DNA of 14,508 bases from Oscillospiraceae bacterium (GCA_017414145.1 JAFPQL010000231.1:1-14508), one strand, 5' to 3'. Counted from the first letter of the stretch, positions 1 to 7,252 are shown. Translations and numbers: made by a program. Notes: generated from the sequence alone by a model not told the origin.

Positions 1-624
1 AGACAGCAGCGGAACCGGCGAGAGCTTCGGCGGACGGACAAGCTGAACCGTCAGCGGAACCGTCACGAGCAGCAGCACAGCCGTCACCCGCGCAAAATGA
101 TACCGCTCGGCGCGCAGCTCTGTCCGCAGCAGCCGCCGCACCGTCACCGCACAGAGTCCGAACAGCGTCAGACAGAGGAATCCGCCGCACAGATACCGGA
201 ATACCGTATGCGGCACCTCCGGACACTGCACATGAAAGACCGGATGCTGCGAGAACCAGATTTTCCCCATCAGCAGATCGCGCAGCCGGTCAATCCAGCA
301 GACCGCGACTGCCGCGCACGGCACCGCGACCATGACAGCCTTTGCCGCTGCCGGAATCCGGAGCTGCAGATGTGCCGTCACAAACAGCAGGAAAAACGAA
401 TAAAACAGCGCACCGCCGAGATACATGATCTCGAACGCCGTCACCGCGTCCGCGTGGCCGTCCGAGAGCGCCGTCAGCAGCATTCCGCTGTTCATAACCA
501 GACAGCCGAAGACCGCAAGCAGAAGCAGCATGGCGGTCTTCCCCTCAAATCCGTCACGCAGCAGCAAAAACAGCGCCGCCAGCGACATCAGCACGCCGAG
601 CAGCTGTATGATAATCACAATCAT
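1..624 (-). CDS. Membrane sensor protein, N-terminal 7TM-type region (partial, runs off the left edge)
   Basis: The minus frame opens at ATG 624-622 and stays open to base 1, giving 208 residues with no stop; the C-terminal part lies outside the window. An AGAAAGAGGT ribosome site (631-640) precedes the ATG. At least six hydrophobic helices are visible, near residues 1-22, 29-53, 66-85, 94-111, 144-164 and 182-199, with a polar loop between the fourth and fifth. The segment YLGGALFYSFFLLF in helix 3 resembles the 'histidine kinase N-terminal 7TM' module, which in Firmicutes is usually fused to a histidine kinase, GGDEF or similar output domain. That resemblance is from memory of the family pattern. 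The output domain cannot be seen, so the signal (phosphorylation or cyclic-di-GMP) is unknown. It is transcribed divergently from the small membrane protein at 805 from its own near-consensus promoter. Confidence 0.72.
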   Translation of the reverse strand, partial: MIVIIIQLLGVLMSLAALFLLLRDGFEGKTAMLLLLAVFGCLVMNSGMLLTALSDGHADAVTAFEIMYLGGALFYSFFLLFVTAHLQLRIPAAAKAVMVAVPCAAVAVCWIDRLRDLLMGKIWFSQHPVFHVQCPEVPHTVFRYLCGGFLCLTLFGLCAVTVRRLLRTELRAERYHFARVTAVLLLVTVPLTVQLVRPPKLSPVPLLS

Positions 625-678
625 GGTAGCACCTCTTTCTGTCGGCAGAACATCCCGGACGGTTGTCCCGCTGTCTTT

Positions 679-707
679 ATCATAGCACGATTTGCAGGCG
701 TTGTCAA
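679..707 (-). promoter_or_regulatory. Sigma-A-type promoter of the left-edge membrane sensor
   Basis: Read on the minus strand, a consensus -35 TTGACA (707-702) and a -10 TATGAT (684-679) are separated by exactly 17 bp. The predicted start of transcription is about 45 bases before the ATG at 624. It is back to back with the plus-strand promoter at 728-756; the two -35 boxes are only 20 bp apart. Confidence 0.75.
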
Positions 708-727
708 TGACTGAATCTATCCGGCAC

Positions 728-756
728 TTGACAAATCATGCCGATTATGATAAACT
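728..756 (+). promoter_or_regulatory. Sigma-A-type promoter of the 47-aa membrane protein
   Basis: A consensus -35 TTGACA (728-733) is followed by a 17-bp spacer and a weaker -10 TAAACT (751-756, four of six matches to TATAAT). A TATGAT lies inside the spacer but at the wrong distance. The leader to the ATG at 805 is about 40 bases and holds a short CCCG/CGGG stem next to the ribosome site. Confidence 0.6.
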
Positions 757-804
757 ACAATCAGTATCTTTCGGGCTTACCCCGATGACCGGGAGGGATT
801 CAGA

Positions 805-948
805 ATGCTGCAAATGCTGCTCGCTGCCGTCGGCTCTGTTGCCGCAGGCGATGATACGCCGATTACGCTCTATGTCATCATCGGCGTCGTGGCGCTGCTG
901 CTGGTGATTGCCGCAGTTGTGCTCGGCCGCAAGACCAAAAAGAAATAA
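805..948 (+). CDS. Small single-span membrane protein, 47 aa
   Basis: The frame starts at ATG 805, eight bases after a GGGAGG ribosome site (791-796), and ends at TAA 946-948. The product has a short N-terminal part, then an acidic, proline-containing segment (GDDTPITLY, near residues 15-23), one strongly hydrophobic helix (about 22-41) and a basic tail, GRKTKKK. The order polar/proline motif, hydrophobic helix and positive tail resembles the sorting signals of cell-wall proteins, but there is no LPxTG or NPxTG motif, so sortase anchoring is not supported. It is more likely a small membrane-inserted protein with its tail in the cytoplasm. A good promoter, good ribosome site and clear membrane topology argue that it is real. 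Function unknown; a regulatory partner for the neighbouring sensor or deacetylase is possible but speculative. Confidence 0.62.
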   Translation: MLQMLLAAVGSVAAGDDTPITLYVIIGVVALLLVIAAVVLGRKTKKK

Positions 949-956
949 AGACAGCA

Positions 957-1001
957 CCGCACAAAGCCCGTCTGACGGTATCGCAGCAGGGCGCTGTGCG
1001 G
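957..1001. other. GC-rich hairpin without T-tract
   Basis: CCGCACA (957-963) pairs with TGTGCGG (995-1001), and inside it GCCC (966-969) pairs with GGGC (989-992). What follows is A-rich, not T-rich, so it is not a standard terminator for the plus strand; it may protect the 3' end of the small-protein transcript. Confidence 0.4.
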
Positions 1002-1025
1002 AATTGCAAAAAAACAAAAACAGCT

Positions 1026-1087
1026 CCGGCAGGGAAATCTGCCGGATTCTGCCCGCACGCCGGTTCCGGCGGAGGGCAGGTATTTTT
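1026..1087 (+). terminator. Double hairpin ending in a rho-independent terminator
   Basis: A first hairpin pairs CCGGCAG (1026-1032) with CTGCCGG (1039-1045). A second, stronger one pairs CTGCCC (1049-1054) with GGGCAG (1074-1079), with an inner CGCCGG/CCGGCG stem, and is followed by TATTTTT (1081-1087). It sits between the small membrane gene and the deacetylase. No promoter was found in the 38 bases between it and the deacetylase start, so the latter probably depends on read-through; this may act as an attenuator. Confidence 0.6.
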
Positions 1088-1125
1088 GCGGCCGGACAGC
1101 CGCATCAGTGAGGAGAGTTGGGGTT

Positions 1126-1782
1126 ATGCCGGAACAACAGGCGGCGGAAAAGCTGCTTGCACTGACCTTTGACGACGGGCCGAACACAGAAACGACGGTC
1201 GAAATACTGGACATACTGGAACAGCACGGCGCGGCTGCATCCTTTTTCCTGATCGGCAGGAACATCACGGAGGAGACAGCGCCGGTCGTCCGGCGCGCCT
1301 GTGCAATGGGTTGTGAAATCGGCAATCATTCGGAGACGCACAGCTATCTGGACGCAATGCCCGCGGCTGCGGTGGAGGCTGAAGTCAGCGCAGTGTCGCA
1401 GAAGATCCGCCGGATTACCGGAGCGCCGCCGCGGTTCTTCCGGCCGCCGTACATCGCAGTCAGCGAGACGATGTTTCAGAGCGTCGGGCTGCCGTTCATC
1501 GCAGGATTCGGCGTAGACGATTATCTGGAGTCCGTCACGGCACAGGAGCGCTATGACGGCGTGATGCGGCAGGCGTGTGACGGCGCCCTGATTCTGCTGC
1601 ACGACACCGCCGGCAATGTGCAGACGGTTCAGGCGGTCAGAAGGCTGGTGCCCGATCTGCTGGCGGAGGGATTCACACTGGTTACGGTATCGGAGCTGTT
1701 CCGCCGCAGCGGCGTGGAGCCGGCACCGTACACACTGTATTCCCATGTCCGGCAGCCCGCAGGACAGCGGGGAGCCGGATAG
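1126..1782 (+). CDS. Polysaccharide deacetylase, NodB-domain family, 218 aa
   Basis: The protein is essentially one carbohydrate esterase family 4 (NodB) domain, which removes acetyl groups from N-acetylated sugars such as peptidoglycan or chitin oligomers with a divalent metal. The five family motifs are visible: TFDDGP (D16, D17), the metal-binding HSETH (H68, H72), RPPY (106-109), VDDY (130-133; the usual Trp after the Asp is Tyr here) and LLHD (H159). I chose ATG 1126 because AGGAG (1111-1115) lies ten bases before it; an in-frame GTG at 1108 has no ribosome site. No signal peptide or membrane helix is present, which is unusual for a wall-directed deacetylase and may mean a cytoplasmic substrate or export with a partner. 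It lies downstream of the 47-aa membrane protein gene, behind a terminator-like hairpin. The family call is secure; the substrate is not known. Confidence 0.9.
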   Translation: MPEQQAAEKLLALTFDDGPNTETTVEILDILEQHGAAASFFLIGRNITEETAPVVRRACAMGCEIGNHSETHSYLDAMPAAAVEAEVSAVSQKIRRITGAPPRFFRPPYIAVSETMFQSVGLPFIAGFGVDDYLESVTAQERYDGVMRQACDGALILLHDTAGNVQTVQAVRRLVPDLLAEGFTLVTVSELFRRSGVEPAPYTLYSHVRQPAGQRGAG

Positions 1783-1821
1783 CTTCAAAATTTATCTGCG
1801 GGACAAATCTGCAAACTGAAC

Positions 1822-1855
1822 GGGAACCGGCCAGAAAACCGGTTCCCGCTTTTGT
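1822..1855 (+). terminator. Terminator at the junction of two converging genes
   Basis: GGGAACCGG (1822-1830) pairs perfectly with CCGGTTCCC (1839-1847) around an eight-base loop, followed by GCTTTTGTTT. It closes the deacetylase transcript. The minus-strand gene ends at 1856 right beside it, but on that strand the bases after the stem are poor in T, so termination there would be weaker. Confidence 0.82.
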
Positions 1856-3262
1856 TTATTTCCTTGTGTTGAACGGATCGAGCACATTGCCGCTGCCCGA
1901 TGAGCCGGACGGTGCGGACGGTCCGCCGGAGGACCCGCCGCCGAACAGATCCGGGCCGCCCGTCTGATTCGCGCCGGGAATCGCCGCACGCTCCGTCTGC
2001 TTGTGGGTGAACAGATCGTTCTGCCGGTCGAGCCGGAAGCCGTCTTCCTTCCGCACATACTGCGACGCGCCCTGCTGCTGCACCACACTGCGCAGCTGAG
2101 ACAGCATCGAACCGACCGTGATGCCGCCGATCACCAGCGCGACAATTCCCGCAATCAGGGGACTCCCCTGACCGCTCTGTGTCAGCAGCCGGGAGATCAG
2201 GTAGCAGATGACATACGCAATCACTGTCACCAGAAAGAATGCCCGCCACGCCTTCCCCTTGTCAGACGGCAGATTTCCGACAAATTTGCCGGTCTGCCCG
2301 TTCATCGCAAAATGGTACTGATTCCCGTTCCACGAGGTGGTCAGCATCCAGACGGGATACAGCGCATATTTTGCCTTGCCGCCGTTCAGCGAGACATTCT
2401 CCGCCTCCGGCGTCACGCCGTCATAGCCGCGCACCGTCTCGCGGAACGCCTGCACCGTGCTGTTTTTGATGCGCTCATTTGCGCGGGCGATGCTGTCCTC
2501 CGCGCTCACATCGTATTTATCGGCGAGATAGCCGGACAGATACGCCGTGCGGAAGGGCTCCGCCGCCGAGAAATCAAACGGCTCCAGCGACTCCATCATC
2601 GTGTCGTCCATTTTGGTGGAGCCGTCCACCGGCACGCGCTCAAACTGCATCACGCCGGAACGCGTGACCGTATAATAGCTTGTCTCCTTGTATGTATAAC
2701 CGCGGTCCTGCCATGTCCGGACCTTCTGCGCCCGGTAGCGCATATTGGCATCCGCCTCGGCATCGAACAGCCAGACCGGCACATACACGCCCTTGATCTC
2801 GTCCAGCTGATTCTGGCTTTTGAACACACGCGGCAGCAGGCGTTTGCCCTCCATATGCTGCAGAAGCGCTTTCTTCGCCGCCTCCTTGTCCAGCTTGAAC
2901 GGAATGACGAAATCCGGCTTCAGATCGCCGCTGAAATTGCTGGCCATGATGATCGGATTCCCGCAGTACGGGCAGCTCGACGCCGCCGTCGTCTCATCCG
3001 TGACGACCTGTGCGCCGCAGGATTCGCAGCGGTATACGCGCATTCCTTCCGTTTCGCCCTGCTCCCATTCACCGCCGGCAGATTCCTCCCAGTTCATCTC
3101 GCCGGAGCCTTCCGCTGTCTCATTCAGTGCCTGATCGTAGGACTGCAGCGTCTCCATGTCAAATTCCGTATCGCAGTACGGGCATTTCATCGACTGCGCG
3201 GTGCTGTTCCACTCGATTTTTCCGGCGCAGTTCGGGCATTTATACGCAATCAGATCAGCCAA
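1856..3262 (-). CDS. TFIIB-type zinc-ribbon membrane protein, YdjG-like, 468 aa
   Basis: Two N-terminal zinc ribbons (C9/C12/C27/C30 and C79/C82/C97/C100) precede a soluble region (about 110-335) of the type found in Bacillus subtilis YdjG and in proteins often mislabelled as PriA-like helicases; there are no helicase motifs. Two membrane helices follow (about 341-358 and 367-387), then a Gly/Ser-rich tail. In B. subtilis, YdjG belongs to the PspA-containing ydjFGHI membrane-stress operon, and here too the upstream gene encodes the SPFH partner (YdjI-like), 87 bases away on the same strand. The start is TTG 3262-3260: GGAGGG (3275-3270) lies seven bases upstream, the ideal distance, while an ATG directly abutting the ribosome site is out of frame and stops after four codons. 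A terminator hairpin in the gap probably lowers its expression relative to the SPFH gene. Exact biochemical role unknown. Confidence 0.85.
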   Translation of the reverse strand: MADLIAYKCPNCAGKIEWNSTAQSMKCPYCDTEFDMETLQSYDQALNETAEGSGEMNWEESAGGEWEQGETEGMRVYRCESCGAQVVTDETTAASSCPYCGNPIIMASNFSGDLKPDFVIPFKLDKEAAKKALLQHMEGKRLLPRVFKSQNQLDEIKGVYVPVWLFDAEADANMRYRAQKVRTWQDRGYTYKETSYYTVTRSGVMQFERVPVDGSTKMDDTMMESLEPFDFSAAEPFRTAYLSGYLADKYDVSAEDSIARANERIKNSTVQAFRETVRGYDGVTPEAENVSLNGGKAKYALYPVWMLTTSWNGNQYHFAMNGQTGKFVGNLPSDKGKAWRAFFLVTVIAYVICYLISRLLTQSGQGSPLIAGIVALVIGGITVGSMLSQLRSVVQQQGASQYVRKEDGFRLDRQNDLFTHKQTERAAIPGANQTGGPDLFGGGSSGGPSAPSGSSGSGNVLDPFNTRK

Positions 3263-3269
3263 CGGTCAT

Positions 3270-3278
3270 CCCTCCTTT
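3270..3278 (-). promoter_or_regulatory. Ribosome binding site that fixes a TTG start
   Basis: AAAGGAGGG on the minus strand. Its last base touches an ATG (3269-3267) that would encode only four codons. The TTG at 3262-3260, seven bases downstream, opens the long conserved frame, so TTG is preferred as the start. Confidence 0.7.
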
Positions 3279-3289
3279 CCTGTTTGCAG

Positions 3290-3336
3290 AAAAAGGGCTG
3301 TGCGGTACAGCACAGAGCGCGCTGTACCGCACAGCC
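3290..3336 (-). terminator. Strong terminator hairpin between the SPFH and zinc-ribbon genes
   Basis: A perfect 16-bp stem (3296-3311 with 3321-3336, nine-base loop) is followed on the minus strand by C and TTTTT (3294-3290). It lies in the 87-base gap between two genes that are functionally linked in other Firmicutes. No separate promoter for the downstream gene was seen, so partial termination with read-through is the likely effect. Confidence 0.78.
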
Positions 3337-3349
3337 TTCTCATATTCTG

Positions 3350-4702
3350 TCAGCCCGTGACATCGCTGTCGTCAAAGACATCGCCACACTCCGGGCAGAA
3401 CTTCGGCGGATGTGCCGGATCCTCCGGCGTCCAGCCGCACTTGTCGCACTTGTAAAGCGGCGCGCCCGCAGGCTTTCTGGCGCCGCAGTTCATGCAGAAT
3501 TTGCCGGTGTTGACCGCACCGCAGGAGCAGGTCCAGCCCTGTGCAGCCGGAGCTGCCGGTGCCGGTGCCGGCTGGGCGGAGCCGCAGTTCATGCAGAACT
3601 TGCCGGTGTTGACCGTGCCGCAGGAGCAGGTCCAGCCCTGTGCGGCCGGAGCTGCCGGAGCTGCCGGTGCCGCGGGAGCCGCCGGTGCAGCAGCCTGCTG
3701 CTGCTGATTCATCGCAAAGAGCTGTCCCGGATTGAAGCCGCCGGCCTGCTGTGCCATGCCCATGCCCATGAACGCCGTCATCGCGCCGTTCTGGTTGTTC
3801 GCGGCATCCTGCATCGCCTGTGCCTGTGCGGCAGTCAGCGTCGCGGCAGCCATGCCCGGATTGCGGTTGATGGCAGCCATCTGCGCCTTCTTGATCATCT
3901 CGTGATCTTCCGGCGGGATCGTGACGGATTCGAGGGCAATCTTGACGATTGTGATGCCCTTGGTCAGCTCCCAGTTCTCGCGCAGGGCATTGTTCATCGC
4001 GTCTCTGAGCTCGGCGGTGTGGCCGGGCAGCTCGCTGTAGCGGACGCCCATCGCGGAAATCGCCGCAAATGCGGGATTCAGCGCATCGAGGAACTCGCTC
4101 TTGATCTGCGAGAGAATCTGCTCTCTGGAATACGGCTCATTGTTGATCGGGCCGCCGAGATTCTGGTTGAAGAGCAGCGGATCGGTCAGACGGAAGGTGA
4201 AGGAGCCGTGGCAGCGGACGGAAACATCAATGTCCAGACCGATGTTCTGATCCACGACACGGAACGGAATCGGCGTCGAGGTGCCGAAGAGATTGTTCAT
4301 GACCTCACGGGTGTTGAAATAATAGATGCGCTGATAGTTGTTCGGGGAACCGCCGTAGGAGAAGTTCTCCATCGCCTTCTTGAAGGATGCGATCAGGCCC
4401 TTGCCGAAGCCGCCCTCAAAGACCGTCGGTGCGACGGTATTGTTGTAGGTATAGCCGCCAGGCTCTGCGCAGATTTCAACGATTCTGCCGTCCTCGACGA
4501 TGACGGCGCACTGGCCGTCCGCAACGACGAGCTTGCTGCCGTTCGTGATGACATTGTCATTGCCGTTGTTATTCTTGGTGTTCTGCACCTTGCCTCTGAC
4601 CATGATCTGGTCATCCGGAATCCGGTCACAGTAGAAGTATTCCTTCCACTGATCCTTCAGCGAGTTGCTGATGCCGCCAAGAAATGCACGAATCAATCCC
4701 AT
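3350..4702 (-). CDS. SPFH-domain protein with three C-terminal zinc ribbons, YdjI-like, 450 aa
   Basis: The N-terminal 260 residues or so have the layout of the SPFH 'virion core' subfamily (B. subtilis YdjI), which forms membrane-associated assemblies and is tied to the PspA response to envelope stress. A Met/Gln/Ala-rich segment and an Ala-Pro repeat hinge (about 335-354) lead to three zinc ribbons: C359/C361/C370/C373, C392/C394/C403/C406 and C419/C422/C436/C439. The first two are near-identical copies with a 33-residue period and carry CxC instead of CxxC in the first knuckle. The start is ATG 4702, nine bases after AAGGAG. It is the first gene of a unit with the YdjG-like protein; no PspA homologue appears in this window, so it would have to be encoded elsewhere. 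It has its own extended -10 promoter. The family call is firm; the function is inferred from Bacillus. Confidence 0.88.
   Translation of the reverse strand: MGLIRAFLGGISNSLKDQWKEYFYCDRIPDDQIMVRGKVQNTKNNNGNDNVITNGSKLVVADGQCAVIVEDGRIVEICAEPGGYTYNNTVAPTVFEGGFGKGLIASFKKAMENFSYGGSPNNYQRIYYFNTREVMNNLFGTSTPIPFRVVDQNIGLDIDVSVRCHGSFTFRLTDPLLFNQNLGGPINNEPYSREQILSQIKSEFLDALNPAFAAISAMGVRYSELPGHTAELRDAMNNALRENWELTKGITIVKIALESVTIPPEDHEMIKKAQMAAINRNPGMAAATLTAAQAQAMQDAANNQNGAMTAFMGMGMAQQAGGFNPGQLFAMNQQQQAAAPAAPAAPAAPAAPAAQGWTCSCGTVNTGKFCMNCGSAQPAPAPAAPAAQGWTCSCGAVNTGKFCMNCGARKPAGAPLYKCDKCGWTPEDPAHPPKFCPECGDVFDDSDVTG
3482..3658 (-). repeat. Tandem duplication encoding two zinc ribbons (99-bp period)
   Basis: Bases 3482-3559 and 3581-3658 are near-identical at the DNA level (a handful of mismatches) and sit exactly 99 bp apart, encoding two copies of a 33-residue zinc-ribbon unit inside the SPFH gene. 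The high nucleotide identity suggests a recent duplication or gene conversion. Confidence 0.85.
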
Positions 4703-4724
4703 AATTCAGTACTCCTTTCAAAGC

Positions 4725-4744
4725 TGCGGTACCTTGATACCGCA
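4725..4744 (-). other. Hairpin in the SPFH-gene leader
   Basis: TGCGGTA (4725-4731) and TACCGCA (4738-4744) form a 7-bp stem with a six-base loop, between the promoter at 4790-4818 and the ribosome site. No T-tract follows, so it is a leader structure or a possible protein-binding inverted repeat rather than a terminator. Confidence 0.45.
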
Positions 4745-4789
4745 CAGTATTCAGACAGTCTCGGTATCGAACAAAAACTGTTCCGTTTC

Positions 4790-4818
4790 ATTATACCATT
4801 TTTCGCCTGCTTTTGCAA
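4790..4818 (-). promoter_or_regulatory. Promoter of the SPFH/zinc-ribbon unit
   Basis: On the minus strand, -35 TTGCAA (4818-4813), a 17-bp spacer and a perfect extended -10 TGGTATAAT (TATAAT at 4795-4790). The same hexamers and spacing occur in the glgP promoter. It lies in the 186-base gap after glgP, where no strong glgP terminator was found. Confidence 0.75.
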
Positions 4819-4888
4819 GCAATTTGCAGAAGTTTCACGCCCTGCAATTTCCACAAAAATTCCTGTTCAAATTTATGCGGAGTGACAG

Positions 4889-7252
4889 TCAGCGCAGCGG
4901 CGCGATCTCCCAGCACTCCGCCGCGTACTGCCGGACGGTCCGGTCGGAGCTGAACGGCCCCGCCGCGCAGGCGTTCCGCCACTGCTTCGCCGAAAAGGCT
5001 TCCGTGTCGCGGTAATCTGCGAGGGCGCGGAGCTTGGTCTCCGCATAGCCGGGCAGATCGTGCAGCAGGAAGTAGTGGTCGGGCTGATGCCAGCTTGCGC
5101 CGTCCGTCAGCGCGAAATACAGCTCACGGAATTCGCCGGTGCCGCCGTCCGAAACCGTACCGTCGATCAGCGTTTTGACGGCGCGGGCGATGCGCGGGTC
5201 GGCGGACATGACCGCACGGGGGCAGTAACTGTCCTTCATCGCGGCAATTTCTTCGACTGTCGCGCCGAAGATATAGTTGTTCTCCCGTCCCGCCGCGCCG
5301 ACAATTTCGATGTTCGCGCCGTCGAGCGTGCCGAGCGTGACCGCGCCGTTCAGCATCATCTTCATATTGCCGGTGCCGGACGCCTCTGTGCCGGCGGTCG
5401 AGATCTGCTCGGAGATATCGCACGCAGCGACGAGCTTTTCCGCATACGAGACATTGTAATTCTTCACAAAGACGACCTGCATCAGCCCGCGGACATCGGG
5501 ATCGGCGTCGATCATCTTTGCGATTTCGTTGATAAACTTGATGATCGCCTTGGCGCGGCGGTAGCCCGGTGCGGACTTGGCACCGAACAGGAACACCGTC
5601 GGCGTGAAGTCACGGATGCTGCCGTCCTTGATGCCGAAATAGATCCAGAGAATCGAAAAGGCGTTCAGGAGCTGCCGCTTGTACTCATGCAGGCGCTTGA
5701 TCTGAATATCAAAGCAGAACGACGGGTCGATTCTGACGCCGTCATGCCGCAGCACGAAGTCTGCGAGCTGCTGCTTCTTTTTCTGCTTGACCGCCCGGAA
5801 CTCCGCCATGACAGCCGGGTCGTCCGCATAGCGCGACAGCGCGGACAGCGCGGTCAGGTCGGTCAGGAAGGCATCCGAGCCGGAAAGCGACCGGAACAGA
5901 CCGGTCAGCTCCGGATTGCAGAGCGCCAGCCAGCGGCGCTGCGTGATGCCGTTCGTCTTGTTCTGGAATTTCTCCGGTGCGAGCGCGTACCACTCCTTCA
6001 GCACGGTCGATTTCAGCAGCTCCGTGTGAATCTCCGCGACGCCGTTGACAAATCTGCCGGCATACATGGCAAGATTCGCCATATGCACCTGCCCGTTTTT
6101 CACGATGCGCATGGCGGCGATGTCCGCTTCGGGATGCCCCTTTGCGTACAGCTCCTCCAGAAACTGCTCCGAAATCTGCAGGATGATCGCATAAATCTCC
6201 GGCAGCAGCTCCTCGACGAGATCGCAGTCCCATTTTTCCAGCGCTTCCTGCATAATGGTGTGGTTCGTGTAAGAGAACACCTGCTTTGCCGTGTCCAGTG
6301 CCGCCGCAAAGGAATAGCCCTCCTGCATCAGCAGGCGGATCAGCTCCGGAATCGAAATGACCGGATGCGTGTCGTTGAGCTGCACGGCCAGATGCGCCGC
6401 GAGGGAATCCAGCGTCCCGAACACGGCCTTGTGCTTTTTCAGGCAGTCGGCAAGGGACGCGGCGCAGAAGAAATACTGCTGTCTGAGGCGCAGTGCCTTG
6501 CCGGCGCGGGTGTCGTCATTCGGGTAGAGGCAGCGGGAGATGTCCTCCGCGGCAATGCTTTCAGCAGCCGCCTCCAGATACTGCTGGGCGTTGAACTTGT
6601 CAAAATCAAAGGTATGCACGGGCTCCGCCTGCCAGAGCCGCAGTGTGCCGATATGCGGGGGATTGCCCTGCTCCGCCCAGCCGATGACCGGCAGATCGTA
6701 GGGAACGGCGCGGACGGTCTGTCCGCGGAACCGCACCGTGACCGCGTCGGCATCGCAGCGGATGCTCCACGGGTCCCCGAAGGCCGTCCAGTCATCGGGC
6801 GATTCGGTCTGTCTGCCGTCAACAAAGTCCTGTTTGAACAGGCCGTAGCGGTAACGGATGCCGTAGCCGTCCACCGGCAGTGCAAGCGCCGCTGCACTGT
6901 CCAGAAAGCAGGCCGCCAGCCGTCCGAGCCCGCCGTTTCCGAGCGCGGCGTCCTCAATCTCCTCAAAGACAGCCGGCGAAACGCCCGCCTTTGCAAATGC
7001 CTGATTCATATCGTCCAGCAGACCCAGACAGCAGAGATTGTTGTAAACCGCTCTGCCGACCAGAAATTCCATCGAAAAATAACAGACGCGTCGCGCCGAA
7101 AGGTGCTGCTGCCGGCACGCCCGCCACTGCGGCAGAATCTGCTGCATCACGGCACTGCTGAGTGCGCCGTGCAGTGCCTGCGCATCGGCGTCCTTCGCCG
7201 GAATGCCCATCGCGGCCTCTGCCTGTCTCAAAAGCTGTTCTGCTTGATTCAT
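4889..7252 (-). CDS. glgP: Glycogen/alpha-glucan phosphorylase (GT35), 787 aa
   Basis: This enzyme uses phosphate to release glucose-1-phosphate from the ends of glycogen or other alpha-1,4-glucans in the cytoplasm, with pyridoxal phosphate as cofactor. The family hallmarks are present: the N-terminal ALGNGGLGRLAACFLDS block (about 103-119), NGITQRRWL, a conserved RLHEYKRQLLN segment, and the cofactor site EASGTGNMKMMLNG, whose lysine is about residue 631. The C-terminus ends with the usual SSDRTVRQYA motif. The length fits the family (about 790-815). I chose ATG 7252 because an AAGGAG ribosome site lies nine to ten bases upstream; an in-frame start further up would fall inside the promoter. 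It appears monocistronic. No other glycogen gene is in the window. Its promoter forms one arm of an inverted repeat shared with the divergent sigma-factor promoter. Confidence 0.96.
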   Translation of the reverse strand: MNQAEQLLRQAEAAMGIPAKDADAQALHGALSSAVMQQILPQWRACRQQHLSARRVCYFSMEFLVGRAVYNNLCCLGLLDDMNQAFAKAGVSPAVFEEIEDAALGNGGLGRLAACFLDSAAALALPVDGYGIRYRYGLFKQDFVDGRQTESPDDWTAFGDPWSIRCDADAVTVRFRGQTVRAVPYDLPVIGWAEQGNPPHIGTLRLWQAEPVHTFDFDKFNAQQYLEAAAESIAAEDISRCLYPNDDTRAGKALRLRQQYFFCAASLADCLKKHKAVFGTLDSLAAHLAVQLNDTHPVISIPELIRLLMQEGYSFAAALDTAKQVFSYTNHTIMQEALEKWDCDLVEELLPEIYAIILQISEQFLEELYAKGHPEADIAAMRIVKNGQVHMANLAMYAGRFVNGVAEIHTELLKSTVLKEWYALAPEKFQNKTNGITQRRWLALCNPELTGLFRSLSGSDAFLTDLTALSALSRYADDPAVMAEFRAVKQKKKQQLADFVLRHDGVRIDPSFCFDIQIKRLHEYKRQLLNAFSILWIYFGIKDGSIRDFTPTVFLFGAKSAPGYRRAKAIIKFINEIAKMIDADPDVRGLMQVVFVKNYNVSYAEKLVAACDISEQISTAGTEASGTGNMKMMLNGAVTLGTLDGANIEIVGAAGRENNYIFGATVEEIAAMKDSYCPRAVMSADPRIARAVKTLIDGTVSDGGTGEFRELYFALTDGASWHQPDHYFLLHDLPGYAETKLRALADYRDTEAFSAKQWRNACAAGPFSSDRTVRQYAAECWEIAPLR

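Noticed and set aside
97..714. A 205-codon plus-strand frame at the left end
   Set aside because: The minus strand encodes a coherent multi-helix membrane protein with promoter and ribosome site; the plus frame is Gln/Arg/His-rich and crosses the divergent promoter region.
763..804. Possible riboswitch in the leader of the 47-aa gene
   Set aside because: The leader is only about 40 bases with one short stem; it fits none of the riboswitch classes I know.
913..945. LPxTG-type sorting signal at the end of the 47-aa protein
   Set aside because: The helix plus basic tail is suggestive, but no LPxTG or NPxTG motif precedes it and the protein is too short to have a separate exported domain.
1108..1125. 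GTG at 1108 as start of the deacetylase
   Set aside because: It lies within the ribosome-site region that serves ATG 1126 and has no ribosome site of its own; the added residues carry no family motif.
2003..4885. A 960-codon open frame on the plus strand opposite the SPFH and zinc-ribbon genes
   Set aside because: Its product is rich in Arg, His and Ala with no recognisable domain, while the opposite strand encodes two clear conserved families. GC-rich codon use that avoids codons giving antisense stops explains it.
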